A stretch of 64,000 nt of DNA from Parvularcula lutaonensis (lineage in GTDB: Bacteria; Pseudomonadota; Alphaproteobacteria; Caulobacterales; Parvularculaceae), in NCBI RefSeq assembly GCF_014651915.1, contig NZ_BMXU01000001.1:930001-994000 (forward strand), given 5' to 3'. Position 1 is the stretch's first letter, and each line of letters opens with the position of its first letter. The notes below the pieces were generated by a model. The model did no database searches. It had not been told where the DNA came from and worked only from the letters and a program-made list of their open reading frames with translations. Positions 53,480 to 60,244 of the stretch are shown here, in pieces. Made by a program: the position numbers and the translations under genes.

Positions 53480-54709
53480 TTGAAGATCCTTCTTATTGGA
53501 AGCGGTGGCCGCGAGCACGCCCTTGCCTGGAAAATTGCGCAAAGCCAGCTTGTTAGCAGGCTCGTCTGCGCGCCTGGCAACCCTGGAATGGCGAAAGTGG
53601 GCGAGTGCATTCCCGTCGATGACCCCATCGCTTTTTCCAAAGAGAACAGCATCGACCTCGTGGTGGTCGGCCCTGAGCAGCCCCTCGCGGAGGGGCTGGC
53701 GGACAGGCTGGCAGAGGCGGGCATCCCCTGCTTCGGCCCGGTGAAGGCTGGCGCCATGCTGGAAAGCTCGAAGGCTTTCACGAAGGAAATCTGCGACGAG
53801 GCGGGCATTCCGACCGCGCGCTACGGCCATTTCACCGAAGCGGCTTTAGCGAAAGCATTCCTCGATGAGTTCGAAGCGCCCTTCGTCATCAAGGCCGACG
53901 GCCTCGCTGCCGGCAAGGGCGTCATCATCGCCGAGGACCGTCAGCAGGCGGAAAAAGCGATCGACGACCTTCTCAACATCTCAGGCTCGCTCGTCATCGA
54001 GGAGTTCATGAAGGGCTACGAAGTGTCCCTCTTCGCGGTCACCGATGGCGAAACCGTGCAGCGCTTCGGCACGGCCAGCGACTACAAGCGCGCTTTTGAC
54101 GGCGACAAAGGTCCCAATACGGGCGGGATGGGCTGCGTGTCCCCCGCCCCCCGGTTCACGAAGGAACTCGAAGACCGGGCAATGGAGGAGATCGTCCTGC
54201 CCACGGTCCGGGCACTGAAGGCGCGGGGGGTCACCTATCGCGGGGTCCTCTATGCCGGCCTGATGGTGACGGATGACGGTCCGAAGCTCGTAGAGTACAA
54301 TTGCCGTTTCGGCGATCCTGAATGCCAGCTCCTGATGCGCCGCCTACGGTCCGATGTCGTGCCTTCGCTTTGGGGGGCGGCGACCGGACGGCTCGCGGGT
54401 GTCGGGCTCGACTGGAAGGACGAGGTCGGTGTGCTGATCACCTACGCGACCAAAGGCTACCCGGGTGCGTATGAAAAAGGCTCTGAGATCAGGGGAGTCG
54501 AAGAAGCCGAAAAAGACGACAGCATCGTGATCTTCCACGCAGGGACAAAAGAAGAAGGCGGAAGGCTGCTCGCCAATGGGGGCCGCGTCCTGTCAATCAC
54601 CGCGCTCGGCGAAGACTACGCCTATGCGCGCGGCAAGGCCTACCAGGCGGCAAACCTGATCGACTGGCCCGAAGGATTCTACCGGAAGGACATCGGTGAG
54701 GGGTTCTAG
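53480..54709 (+). CDS. purD: Phosphoribosylamine-glycine ligase (GAR synthetase)
   Basis: Second step of purine synthesis: joins glycine to phosphoribosylamine with ATP. 409 residues. The TTG start at 53480 gives the standard MKILLIGSGGREHALAWK. ATP-grasp motifs KADGLAAGKGV, EEFMKGYEVSLFAVTDG, NTGGMGCVSPAP and LVEYNCRFGDPECQ. It overlaps the stop of the DUF4272 gene by 4 bases. Confidence 0.96.
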   Translation: MKILLIGSGGREHALAWKIAQSQLVSRLVCAPGNPGMAKVGECIPVDDPIAFSKENSIDLVVVGPEQPLAEGLADRLAEAGIPCFGPVKAGAMLESSKAFTKEICDEAGIPTARYGHFTEAALAKAFLDEFEAPFVIKADGLAAGKGVIIAEDRQQAEKAIDDLLNISGSLVIEEFMKGYEVSLFAVTDGETVQRFGTASDYKRAFDGDKGPNTGGMGCVSPAPRFTKELEDRAMEEIVLPTVRALKARGVTYRGVLYAGLMVTDDGPKLVEYNCRFGDPECQLLMRRLRSDVVPSLWGAATGRLAGVGLDWKDEVGVLITYATKGYPGAYEKGSEIRGVEEAEKDDSIVIFHAGTKEEGGRLLANGGRVLSITALGEDYAYARGKAYQAANLIDWPEGFYRKDIGEGF

Positions 54710-55332
54710 ATGTCCAAAGGGATATCGTCCCAGTCGGTCCCCTGATTGCAGACCCACTCAATGGCGTGGCGACGCGCCTTGATGACGGAGAACCATTCCG
54801 GCGGCAGGTTCCGCTCGGCAGCGCCATGACGGGCTGCCCAGTGCAACCGGTAGTGTCGGTCGAGGGCGACCTGTAGCTCCTCCTTCGGACGAAGCCTTGC
54901 CTCCGCGAGCATCGCTGCAGGATCCGTCCACGGAGCGATGATCTCGCGCAGCTTGGCGGGAGCAGTCGCGAACGGGTTGAGCTCCACAACGCCAAGGCAC
55001 CAGCCGAGCCCAGCGATAGTCTCATAGGTCCAGCGCGTATCGATCCGCGCCCAGGCCGGGATGAAAAACCGCTTTTCGACCGCCGTCTGCTCAATCGGCG
55101 TGAGGCCGTCCCAAAGGCGATAGGCTTTCAGCGCTTTCTTGATCCGGCGCTTCCGCACGCCCTGGCTGATCCCGAGAAGGTGCATCAGGGCAAAGGCGCG
55201 CCGCATGACTTCCGCAGGCGCGCGCGGCTTCAGTTCATCCAGCTCCTCGATCAACGGCAGGCCGGGAACGAAACCGATACCCTCGGACGCAAGCCAGATC
55301 TCGGTTTCGGCCTTGAGTTTCTCGGGATCCAT
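54706..55332 (-). CDS. DUF4272 domain-containing protein
   Basis: 208 residues, soluble. The N terminus (LASEGIGFVPGLPLIEELDE) and the C-terminal VIKARRHAIEWVCNQGTDWDDIPLD match DUF4272, where the R/ERHxALxW...WDxV motif closes the domain. The middle is helical with several tryptophans. No function is known. Tail-to-tail with purD. Confidence 0.82.
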   Translation of the reverse strand: MDPEKLKAETEIWLASEGIGFVPGLPLIEELDELKPRAPAEVMRRAFALMHLLGISQGVRKRRIKKALKAYRLWDGLTPIEQTAVEKRFFIPAWARIDTRWTYETIAGLGWCLGVVELNPFATAPAKLREIIAPWTDPAAMLAEARLRPKEELQVALDRHYRLHWAARHGAAERNLPPEWFSVIKARRHAIEWVCNQGTDWDDIPLDI

Positions 55333-55421
55333 CAGGCTTCTCCTCGCCCTATCTCTAGCGTGCTGCGAGAAACGGAACCATCCACGTGACTCAACGCCCG
55401 GCGAGGACTAGAGCGCGGCCC

Positions 55422-56075
55422 ATGAAAATCTTCATCGACACCGCCGACACCGACGAGCTGCGCGCGGCCTTCGACACGGGCCTCGTGGACGGCTGCACCA
55501 CCAACCCTTCGCTGATCGCCAAGTCCGGCAAGGACTTCAAGGAAGTGATCGCGGAAATCTGCGGAATGACCGACGGCCCGGTCTCCGCCGAGGTTGCTTC
55601 GACCGAAGCCGACATGATGATCAAGGAAGGCAAGCGCCTGGCCGAGATCGCGGACAATGTCGTGGTCAAGCTGCCGCTGACCTGGGACGGCCTGAAAGCA
55701 TGCCGCGCCCTGACGGCGGACGGCATCGATACCAACGTCACCCTCTGCTTCACGGCCACGCAAGCCTGGCTCGCGGCCAAGGCGGGCGCGACCTACATCT
55801 CGCCCTTCATCGGCCGCCTCGACGACCTCGGCCAACAGGGCATGGAGCTGATCGGTGAGATCCGCGCGCTCTACGACGCCCAGGACTACGACACCCAAAT
55901 CCTCGCCGCCTCGATCCGCGGCCCGCTGCACGTGAAAGAAGCGGCCCTTCTGGGTGCCGATGTGGCGACCATCCCGCCGAAGGTCTTCAACGCCCTGCTC
56001 AGCCACCCGCTGACGGACAAGGGGCTCGACGCCTTCGTCAAGGACTGGGCCGGCACGGGTCAGTCGATCCTCTAG
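55422..56075 (+). CDS. fsa: Transaldolase / fructose-6-phosphate aldolase
   Basis: 217 residues, the short TalC/Fsa subfamily. Moves or cleaves three-carbon units in the pentose-phosphate pathway. Motifs: [31 protein letters not shown], the Schiff-base lysine Lys83 in [41 protein letters not shown], and the C-terminal [14 protein letters not shown]. Transaldolase activity is more usual than aldolase in this subgroup. A terminator pair follows at 56171. Confidence 0.93.
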   Translation: MKIFIDTADTDELRAAFDTGLVDGCTTNPSLIAKSGKDFKEVIAEICGMTDGPVSAEVASTEADMMIKEGKRLAEIADNVVVKLPLTWDGLKACRALTADGIDTNVTLCFTATQAWLAAKAGATYISPFIGRLDDLGQQGMELIGEIRALYDAQDYDTQILAASIRGPLHVKEAALLGADVATIPPKVFNALLSHPLTDKGLDAFVKDWAGTGQSIL

Positions 56076-56170
56076 CGAACTCACCGGCTAAGTTGCTGTC
56101 GCTGTGACAGTCTTTCCGCGCAGCCGTGCTCGAACCGTATTCGCATGAAGGCGGCGTGATTCAGCCAACA

Positions 56171-56207
56171 AAAAAGCCGCGCTGGGATTTTCCCGGCGCG
56201 GCTTTTT
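56171..56207. terminator. Bidirectional terminator between fsa and the 34-aa peptides
   Basis: Stem of 12 bp (AAAAAGCCGCGC / GCGCGGCTTTTT) extended by a T-G and three G-C pairs, 5-base loop, with T-runs in both directions. It ends fsa on + and the peptide transcript on -. Confidence 0.9.
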
Positions 56208-56242
56208 CCTTGTCTTGTCCGCCGGTCGGCGGCGTTCTGGGA

Positions 56243-56347
56243 TCAAACCAGGACCCCTGTCTGGGTAACGGCAGTACCAATGACCACAGCGCTCATGACG
56301 ACGGTGACGAGCGAGACGAGGGTGAGTGCGAAACCTGAGGCTTTCAT
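56243..56347 (-). CDS. 34-residue hydrophobic peptide, copy A
   Basis: A short open frame with AAGGAA 10 bases before its ATG. It encodes M-K-A-S-G followed by one transmembrane-like segment rich in V, T, S, A and G (AAs 6-28, containing TLVSLVTVVMSAVVIG) and a TQTGVLV end. 25 of 34 residues equal copy B 171 bases upstream, with equal length and stop position, and both keep the frame, which argues for a real product. Function unknown: small membrane regulator or toxin-type peptide are possible. Expressed from the promoter of copy B. Confidence 0.72.
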   Translation of the reverse strand: MKASGFALTLVSLVTVVMSAVVIGTAVTQTGVLV

Positions 56348-56413
56348 TGTTTTGATTCCTTGTTCTGCGAGCGGATCATTCGCTTGAGTTCTGTTCTTGG
56401 CCGGACGCGTGGC

Positions 56414-56518
56414 TCAGACCAGGACATTCATTTGCGTGATCGCGGCGCCAATGGTGACGGCGCTCATGACGACGGTGATGAGCGAAACGACGGTAAGTGC
56501 GAGACCCGATGCAGACAT
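56414..56518 (-). CDS. 34-residue hydrophobic peptide, copy B
   Basis: Upstream member of the tandem pair. M-S-A-S-G, then a hydrophobic helix (TVVSLITVVMSAVTIG) and TQMNVLV. An AAGGGA site lies upstream of the ATG (56516-56518). Its leader has a perfect inverted repeat (56539-56555) and, 75 bases before the start, the 40-bp shared element (56594-56633). Differences from copy A are mostly conservative (F/L, L/V, V/I), a pattern of protein-level selection. No cysteine, one or no charged residue. Confidence 0.74.
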   Translation of the reverse strand: MSASGLALTVVSLITVVMSAVTIGAAITQMNVLV

Positions 56519-56538
56519 GGTGTTTTCCCTTCTTCCTT

Positions 56539-56555
56539 GAGCGGACGGTCCGCTC
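56539..56555 (-). promoter_or_regulatory. Leader hairpin of the 34-aa peptide transcript
   Basis: Perfect 8-bp arms (GAGCGGAC / GTCCGCTC) around a single base. A degenerate counterpart (GAGCG-gatcatt-CGCTT, 56369-56385) sits at the same distance from copy A. Confidence 0.5.
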
Positions 56556-56593
56556 TCTGATTTCCTTGGCTCTGTTTCGATAAGTGTCGTCCT

Positions 56594-56633
56594 TATCGAC
56601 TCTCGATATTGTCGCTTCTCGATAAATTACAAG
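56594..56633 (-). promoter_or_regulatory. Shared 40-bp promoter/operator element, copy 1
   Basis: Plus-strand text begins TATCGA and ends TTACAAG. It matches the other two copies at 34 (copy 2) of 40 positions. Read on the minus strand it offers a TTGTAA -35-like and a -10-like box, and contains the inverted repeat TATCGA-N3-TCGATA. An extra TCGATAAG / CTTATCGA repeat (56577-56584, 56592-56599) overlaps it. Confidence 0.7.
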
Positions 56634-56692
56634 TGCCGACCCACACTTTTTTCAGCTCGTCAAGAAAAATATTGCAGGTAGGGGAAGGCATG

Positions 56693-56726
56693 AAAAAACC
56701 GCCCGGCTGGGACAAAGCCGGGCGGT
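56693..56726 (-). terminator. Terminator of UrcA-like gene 1
   Basis: 11-bp perfect stem (ACCGCCCGGCT / AGCCGGGCGGT), followed on the minus strand by six T residues. Confidence 0.85.
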
Positions 56727-56859
56727 CAGTCTGGGGAGCGAACCGGAGCAAGGGGCAGTTGCTGCGGCCGTCCCTGAAGCGTAGGACCCCGCCTCCGGTC
56801 CATTGGTGGGGACATCGGGGCAGTCCGGGAGCGGGGCCTACACCTCGAAAAGGTGCAGT

Positions 56860-57174
56860 TTAGCGGGTCGCTTTGAACTCGCTTCGCATATATTTTTTCA
56901 TCGACCGGTCGAGACGTTCGTCTTCGACATTCTCGACAAAGAATTTCATCATACGGACACGACACTTATCGACGATAATGACACCATCCGTCAGCTCACT
57001 GCTGGCAACGCAGAACTCGGTCGCTGCCTCGTCCACTTCGGCCAGAAGCTCGATCCGGCTCTCGGCGGTGGCGAGCTGTTCCTCATCGAGATCGATGTCT
57101 ATCGTCAGGTCGCGGGCCGAGGCCGTGGCGGCCAGTGTCAGGGCACAAGCAGCAGCTGTGAGCATCAGTTTCAT
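56860..57174 (-). CDS. Secreted UrcA-like protein 1
   Basis: 104 residues: signal peptide (MKLMLTAAACALTLAATASA), then an acidic N-terminal strand (RDLTIDIDLDEEQLATAESRIELLAEV), a cysteine in ATEFC and a second in DKCRVRMMKF, with a basic helical tail (MKKYMRSEFKATR). The beta-strand plus C...CR arrangement is that of UrcA-type small periplasmic proteins; the match is weak at the residue level. The two cysteines probably form a disulfide. Copy 2 of the 40-bp element is 90 bases upstream. Confidence 0.75.
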   Translation of the reverse strand: MKLMLTAAACALTLAATASARDLTIDIDLDEEQLATAESRIELLAEVDEAATEFCVASSELTDGVIIVDKCRVRMMKFFVENVEDERLDRSMKKYMRSEFKATR

Positions 57175-57264
57175 TCTCGTCTCCCTCTCCCCCCCTCAGC
57201 GGGGCCTACCGGTCAAGGTGGCGGTGGGCATCCCGCCTCCCCTCAAGCGACACAACTTGCGCTG

Positions 57265-57304
57265 TATCGAAACTCGATATTATCGCTTTTCGATGAGTTA
57301 CAAG
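57265..57304 (-). promoter_or_regulatory. Shared 40-bp promoter/operator element, copy 2
   Basis: 37 of 40 positions equal copy 3. On the minus strand it reads TTGTAA, then about 15 bases, then TAATAT, and carries TATCGA-GTT-TCGATA, a perfect inverted repeat. It lies in the divergent region between UrcA-like 1 (minus) and the CDF gene (plus), so it could influence both. Confidence 0.72.
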
Positions 57305-57423
57305 ACGCCGCCAGCAAAAAAATCGCTCTTTTTGCAGCGCTGCCCGGAAAGTGAGACTGCGCCAGCCTTTCAGCCGCAAAGATAGCTTTTGACGGCGGGG
57401 CCGGAGCGACGCATGTCCCGTTC

Positions 57424-58326
57424 ATGCATGGAAGTCTCGGTACCACGAAAAGCAGGAATGGCTGGGCTGTTGCAGGCACGGTTGCGGCGCTTTGCGTTGC
57501 TGGCCTGCTGATCGCAGCGAAGGCCTATGCCTTCTTTGTCTCAGGATCCGTTGCCGTTCTGGGCAGCCTGGCGGACTCGGCGCTCGATCTCCTGGGTAGC
57601 GCAGCGGCGTTCTTCGCCGTGCGCTACGCCTCGCAGCCGCCGGATGATGACCACCGCTTCGGTCACGAGAAGGCCGAAGCCGTCAGCGCGCTCGCCCAGG
57701 CTTTCCTCATTTCCGCCTCAGCGCTTTTCATCGCCGTGGAGAGCATCAAGCGCCTCGTGCACCCGCAGCCGCTGGAGGATAGCGGGGCTGCGATCGCCGT
57801 TCTCACGTTCGGCGTGGTGGCGACGGTGGGGCTGGTCACGTTCCAGACATTCGCGCTCAGGCGGTCGGGATCTCTGGTCGTCGAGGGAGACCGGGCGCAC
57901 TATCTCGGGGATGTGATCGCCCATTCGGGCGCGCTGGCCGCGGTGTTCCTTTCGGCCCGGTTCGGTTTCTTCAGGGCCGATGCCATCGCGGGACTTGTCG
58001 CTGCGTTTTTCCTTGCCTGGTCCGTGCGCGAGCTGGTCGGCAAGGCCCTGCCCCAGGTCATGGACCAGGAGCTGCCAGACGAGGACCGCGACAGGATCAT
58101 CGCGATCATCGACGAAGAGCCCGAGGCCTACGGCTTCCATAATCTCCGGACACGGAGGTCGGGCAATGTGCGTTTTGTGCAGATGCACCTCGACATGCGG
58201 CCGGACCTGACCCTGCGCGAGGCCCATGAGATTGCCGACAGGGTCGAGAAGAAGATCGAGGCGATCTTTCCCGATACGGACGTGATCGTTCACCAGGACC
58301 CGCTGGAAGCGTGGGAAAAAGAGTAG
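57424..58326 (+). CDS. Cation diffusion facilitator (FieF-like) transporter
   Basis: Exports divalent metal ions (Zn, Fe, Mn or Cd) using the proton gradient. 300 residues, six TM helices. TM2 holds the metal site in SLADSALDLLGSA (D-x3-D), and TM5 HYLGDVIAHSG (H-x3-D). FGHEKAEAVSALAQ is the conserved cytoplasmic loop. The C-terminal domain (ADRVEKKIEAIFPDTDVIVHQDP) binds metal and dimerises. It sits inside the cluster of 40-bp elements; an in-family regulator is not present. Confidence 0.93.
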   Translation: MHGSLGTTKSRNGWAVAGTVAALCVAGLLIAAKAYAFFVSGSVAVLGSLADSALDLLGSAAAFFAVRYASQPPDDDHRFGHEKAEAVSALAQAFLISASALFIAVESIKRLVHPQPLEDSGAAIAVLTFGVVATVGLVTFQTFALRRSGSLVVEGDRAHYLGDVIAHSGALAAVFLSARFGFFRADAIAGLVAAFFLAWSVRELVGKALPQVMDQELPDEDRDRIIAIIDEEPEAYGFHNLRTRRSGNVRFVQMHLDMRPDLTLREAHEIADRVEKKIEAIFPDTDVIVHQDPLEAWEKE

Positions 58327-58327
58327 G

Positions 58328-58358
58328 CTGGAAGCGGGAGGACAAAACCGCTCCCAGC
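58328..58358. terminator. Hairpin between convergent CDF and UrcA-like gene 2
   Basis: 11-bp arms with one mismatch (GCTGGAAGCGG / CCGCTCCCAGC) around a 9-base loop. On the minus strand a T-run follows after six bases, so it can serve the UrcA-like transcript; the + side is weaker. Confidence 0.55.
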
Positions 58359-58387
58359 CCGTGCGCTGGTTGAAGACACCCTGGGGC

Positions 58388-58702
58388 TCAGTGGCCGTGC
58401 TTCATGGCGGCGCGATAACCGTCCCTGTTCATTTCCTGGATGTCCCAATCGCCGAGGTCATCGACCAGGCTATCGACATAGTCCTGGGCGCAGGTCGCAA
58501 CGGAGGACAGGCGCTTGGTCGGGCGAAGGCTGGCGCGGCATTCATCGAGGGCTTCCTCGACAAACATGGCGTAGATCTCGGCGCGGCCTTCATCGGATTT
58601 GAGCAGTTTCTCGTTGAATTCCACTTCGACGTCAGCAGACGCCGTGCCCAGCATGGCGGCGGCACCGGTGATGGCAGCGGCGAACATAGCAACAGTCTTC
58701 AT
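58388..58702 (-). CDS. Secreted UrcA-like protein 2
   Basis: 104 residues, the same length as protein 1. Signal peptide (MKTVAMFAAAITGAAAMLGTASA), then DVEVEFNEKLLKSDEGRAEIYAMFVEEALDEC, RPTKRLSSVATC and an acidic-to-basic helical end (MNRDGYRAAMKHGH). Two cysteines again flank a variable loop. The strand-helix-C-loop-C plan is close to UrcA family proteins. Copy 3 of the 40-bp element is 163 bases upstream. It converges with the CDF gene. Confidence 0.78.
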   Translation of the reverse strand: MKTVAMFAAAITGAAAMLGTASADVEVEFNEKLLKSDEGRAEIYAMFVEEALDECRASLRPTKRLSSVATCAQDYVDSLVDDLGDWDIQEMNRDGYRAAMKHGH

Positions 58703-59107
58703 GATGGTCTCCTCTCCTCGACCTCGTTCCTCCGGGCGCAGGCCAGCCTGCGGGGTTCCGGCGCGAGCCGGGTGTTGCCTCCTGAGACTGCCTCAGGACC
58801 CGTCGGACACACTCGTGATGTATGCGGAGGGAAATTCCTCCGCGGTTGCCGATACGGTTCGTTCGTATCGAAATACGATATTATCGCTTTTCGATGATTT
58901 ACAAGATTGCGTGCTGAGAAAAGTTCAGTACGGATATTACGGCACTGATAGTTTCAAGCGAAACCAGGTGCTGGTGAATCAAGACTTAACAGGCAAAGGG
59001 GCAGAAGGCGAAGGAGCAGCACAGGCAGGATCGCCATTCGATCGCGATACGGATGAAAGCGGCTGGAGCCGCGCACGCTGGAGGGCGTCCCGGCTTTCGG
59101 GACCGCC
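58703..59107. other. Upstream region of UrcA-like gene 2 and 3' end of the RM gene
   Basis: 405 bases without a gene. Contains the 40-bp element at 58866-58905. The bases beyond it up to 59107 hold a partial hairpin (GGGCGTCCCG / CGGGACCGCCC) without T-run that may close the restriction-modification transcript. Confidence 0.55.
58866..58905 (-). promoter_or_regulatory. Shared 40-bp promoter/operator element, copy 3
   Basis: Same outer ends (TATCGA, TTACAAG) and inner blocks (CGATATT, TCGCTT, TCGAT) as the other copies. It differs from copy 2 at three positions. The inverted repeat here is TATCG-N5-CGATA. Its distance from the UrcA-like start is longer (163 bases). Confidence 0.7.
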
Positions 59108-60214
59108 CTACTGGTTTGCGGCGCGTTGCTGGTTGAGGTCGAAGAGGCGTTTGAGGATGTCCTCCTCGTCCATCCCGGCCTCCCAGTCGTCCTCCCAGCC
59201 ATAGGCGGCGGCGACGGCGCGGTCGAGTTCGGCGTGGGCGTGGTCCAGCCAAGCCGGGCGTTCGTTGTAGAGATTGGTCAGTGTGCGTTTCTTGAGGATC
59301 TTCGCCGCTTCCTCGTCCCTGGGCAGGATGCGGTCGGGATAGCCCTCCACGACCTCAGGCTCGCGGATGACGAGGTCCTCCGGGTTCAGCCAGTTCTCGC
59401 GCAGGGTGTTCAGCCTCTCAGCGGCCTCGGCAATGCGGATGGCGCGGGGGTCATCGGCGTAGTCTTCGGCGGGGATGTCGGGGGTGAGGCCTTCTGGGAA
59501 GGGGAAGGTTTCGAACGAGTTCGTTGGCGTGTACTGAGGGTCATTCCCTTTGCCGTGCCAGCCTCCCGTAGCAAGCGACCAGACTTCGTGAATGCGCCCC
59601 TGTAGGAGCACGAAGCTTGTGTCATCGTCCCGAGCAATCACGACTAGCCGTCCATCGGGAACCACCGAAACGTCCAGCCATTTGAAGAGCCGCCACTTAG
59701 CTACACGTGGGGTCGCGAGGTACCTAGCCCTTCCAGTCAGTGCGCGACGCATAGCAGGCCGCGCCTCTCCAAATATCCACCATCGTTCGCGATGATTTCG
59801 TCGCCGCACCTTGGCCCGAGCGGGCTTCACCTTGTGCAACAGGTGCTCAAAAGGAGCTTCGAACATCGCTGCATCCGCTTCAGAAGCGTCAGTGCCGAAG
59901 TCGATTATCCACTTTTCACTACTGCGGCCAGTTACATCCTGACCGTTAGCCCAAGGACGGACGACGCGTTCGTTTCGTTCGCCGTTCGGGTTCGTCGGCG
60001 CATTTATGAGCCGGACAGCCAGTTCACGCTCGATGTCAAAGTCGCCAACCTTTATAGTTCCTTGGAATGAGGCCTTAGCATTCTCACCAAGACGTGCAGC
60101 CCTTGAAAAATCAACGCCACTGGTACGCGCCGACAGATCTGCGTTGATGGTGGGGACTTCGCTGCCATCGAGATAACGTTTGCCACCGCGATCGCCCAAG
60201 AAGACAATTGACAC
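59108..60214 (-). CDS. C-terminal fragment of the MmeI-like enzyme (target recognition)
   Basis: 368 codons from a GTG that could reinitiate after the amber codon. Contains the family block FQGTIKVGDFDIERELAVRLINAPTNPNG, VVRPWANGQDVT, DFGTDASEADAAMFEAPFEH, PPRVAKWRLFKW-type strands and the C-terminal YADDPRAIRIAEAAERLNTLRENWL. It has no catalytic motif of its own. It is unlikely to be an independent gene: the frame continues unbroken from the upstream part. Confidence 0.7.
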   Translation of the reverse strand: MSIVFLGDRGGKRYLDGSEVPTINADLSARTSGVDFSRAARLGENAKASFQGTIKVGDFDIERELAVRLINAPTNPNGERNERVVRPWANGQDVTGRSSEKWIIDFGTDASEADAAMFEAPFEHLLHKVKPARAKVRRRNHRERWWIFGEARPAMRRALTGRARYLATPRVAKWRLFKWLDVSVVPDGRLVVIARDDDTSFVLLQGRIHEVWSLATGGWHGKGNDPQYTPTNSFETFPFPEGLTPDIPAEDYADDPRAIRIAEAAERLNTLRENWLNPEDLVIREPEVVEGYPDRILPRDEEAAKILKKRTLTNLYNERPAWLDHAHAELDRAVAAAYGWEDDWEAGMDEEDILKRLFDLNQQRAANQ

Positions 60215-60244
60215 ACGGACCGCGGCGCCGTCCGCTGCCCAAGG

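Larger units (their letters stand above)
56519..56859. other. Leader of the peptide pair and 3' region of UrcA-like gene 1
   Basis: 341 bases without further genes: leader hairpin and 40-bp element of the peptide transcript (56539-56633), the UrcA-like gene terminator (56693-56726) and its 3' untranslated stretch, in which ACCTCGAAAAGGT (around 56840) can form a small hairpin. Confidence 0.6.
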
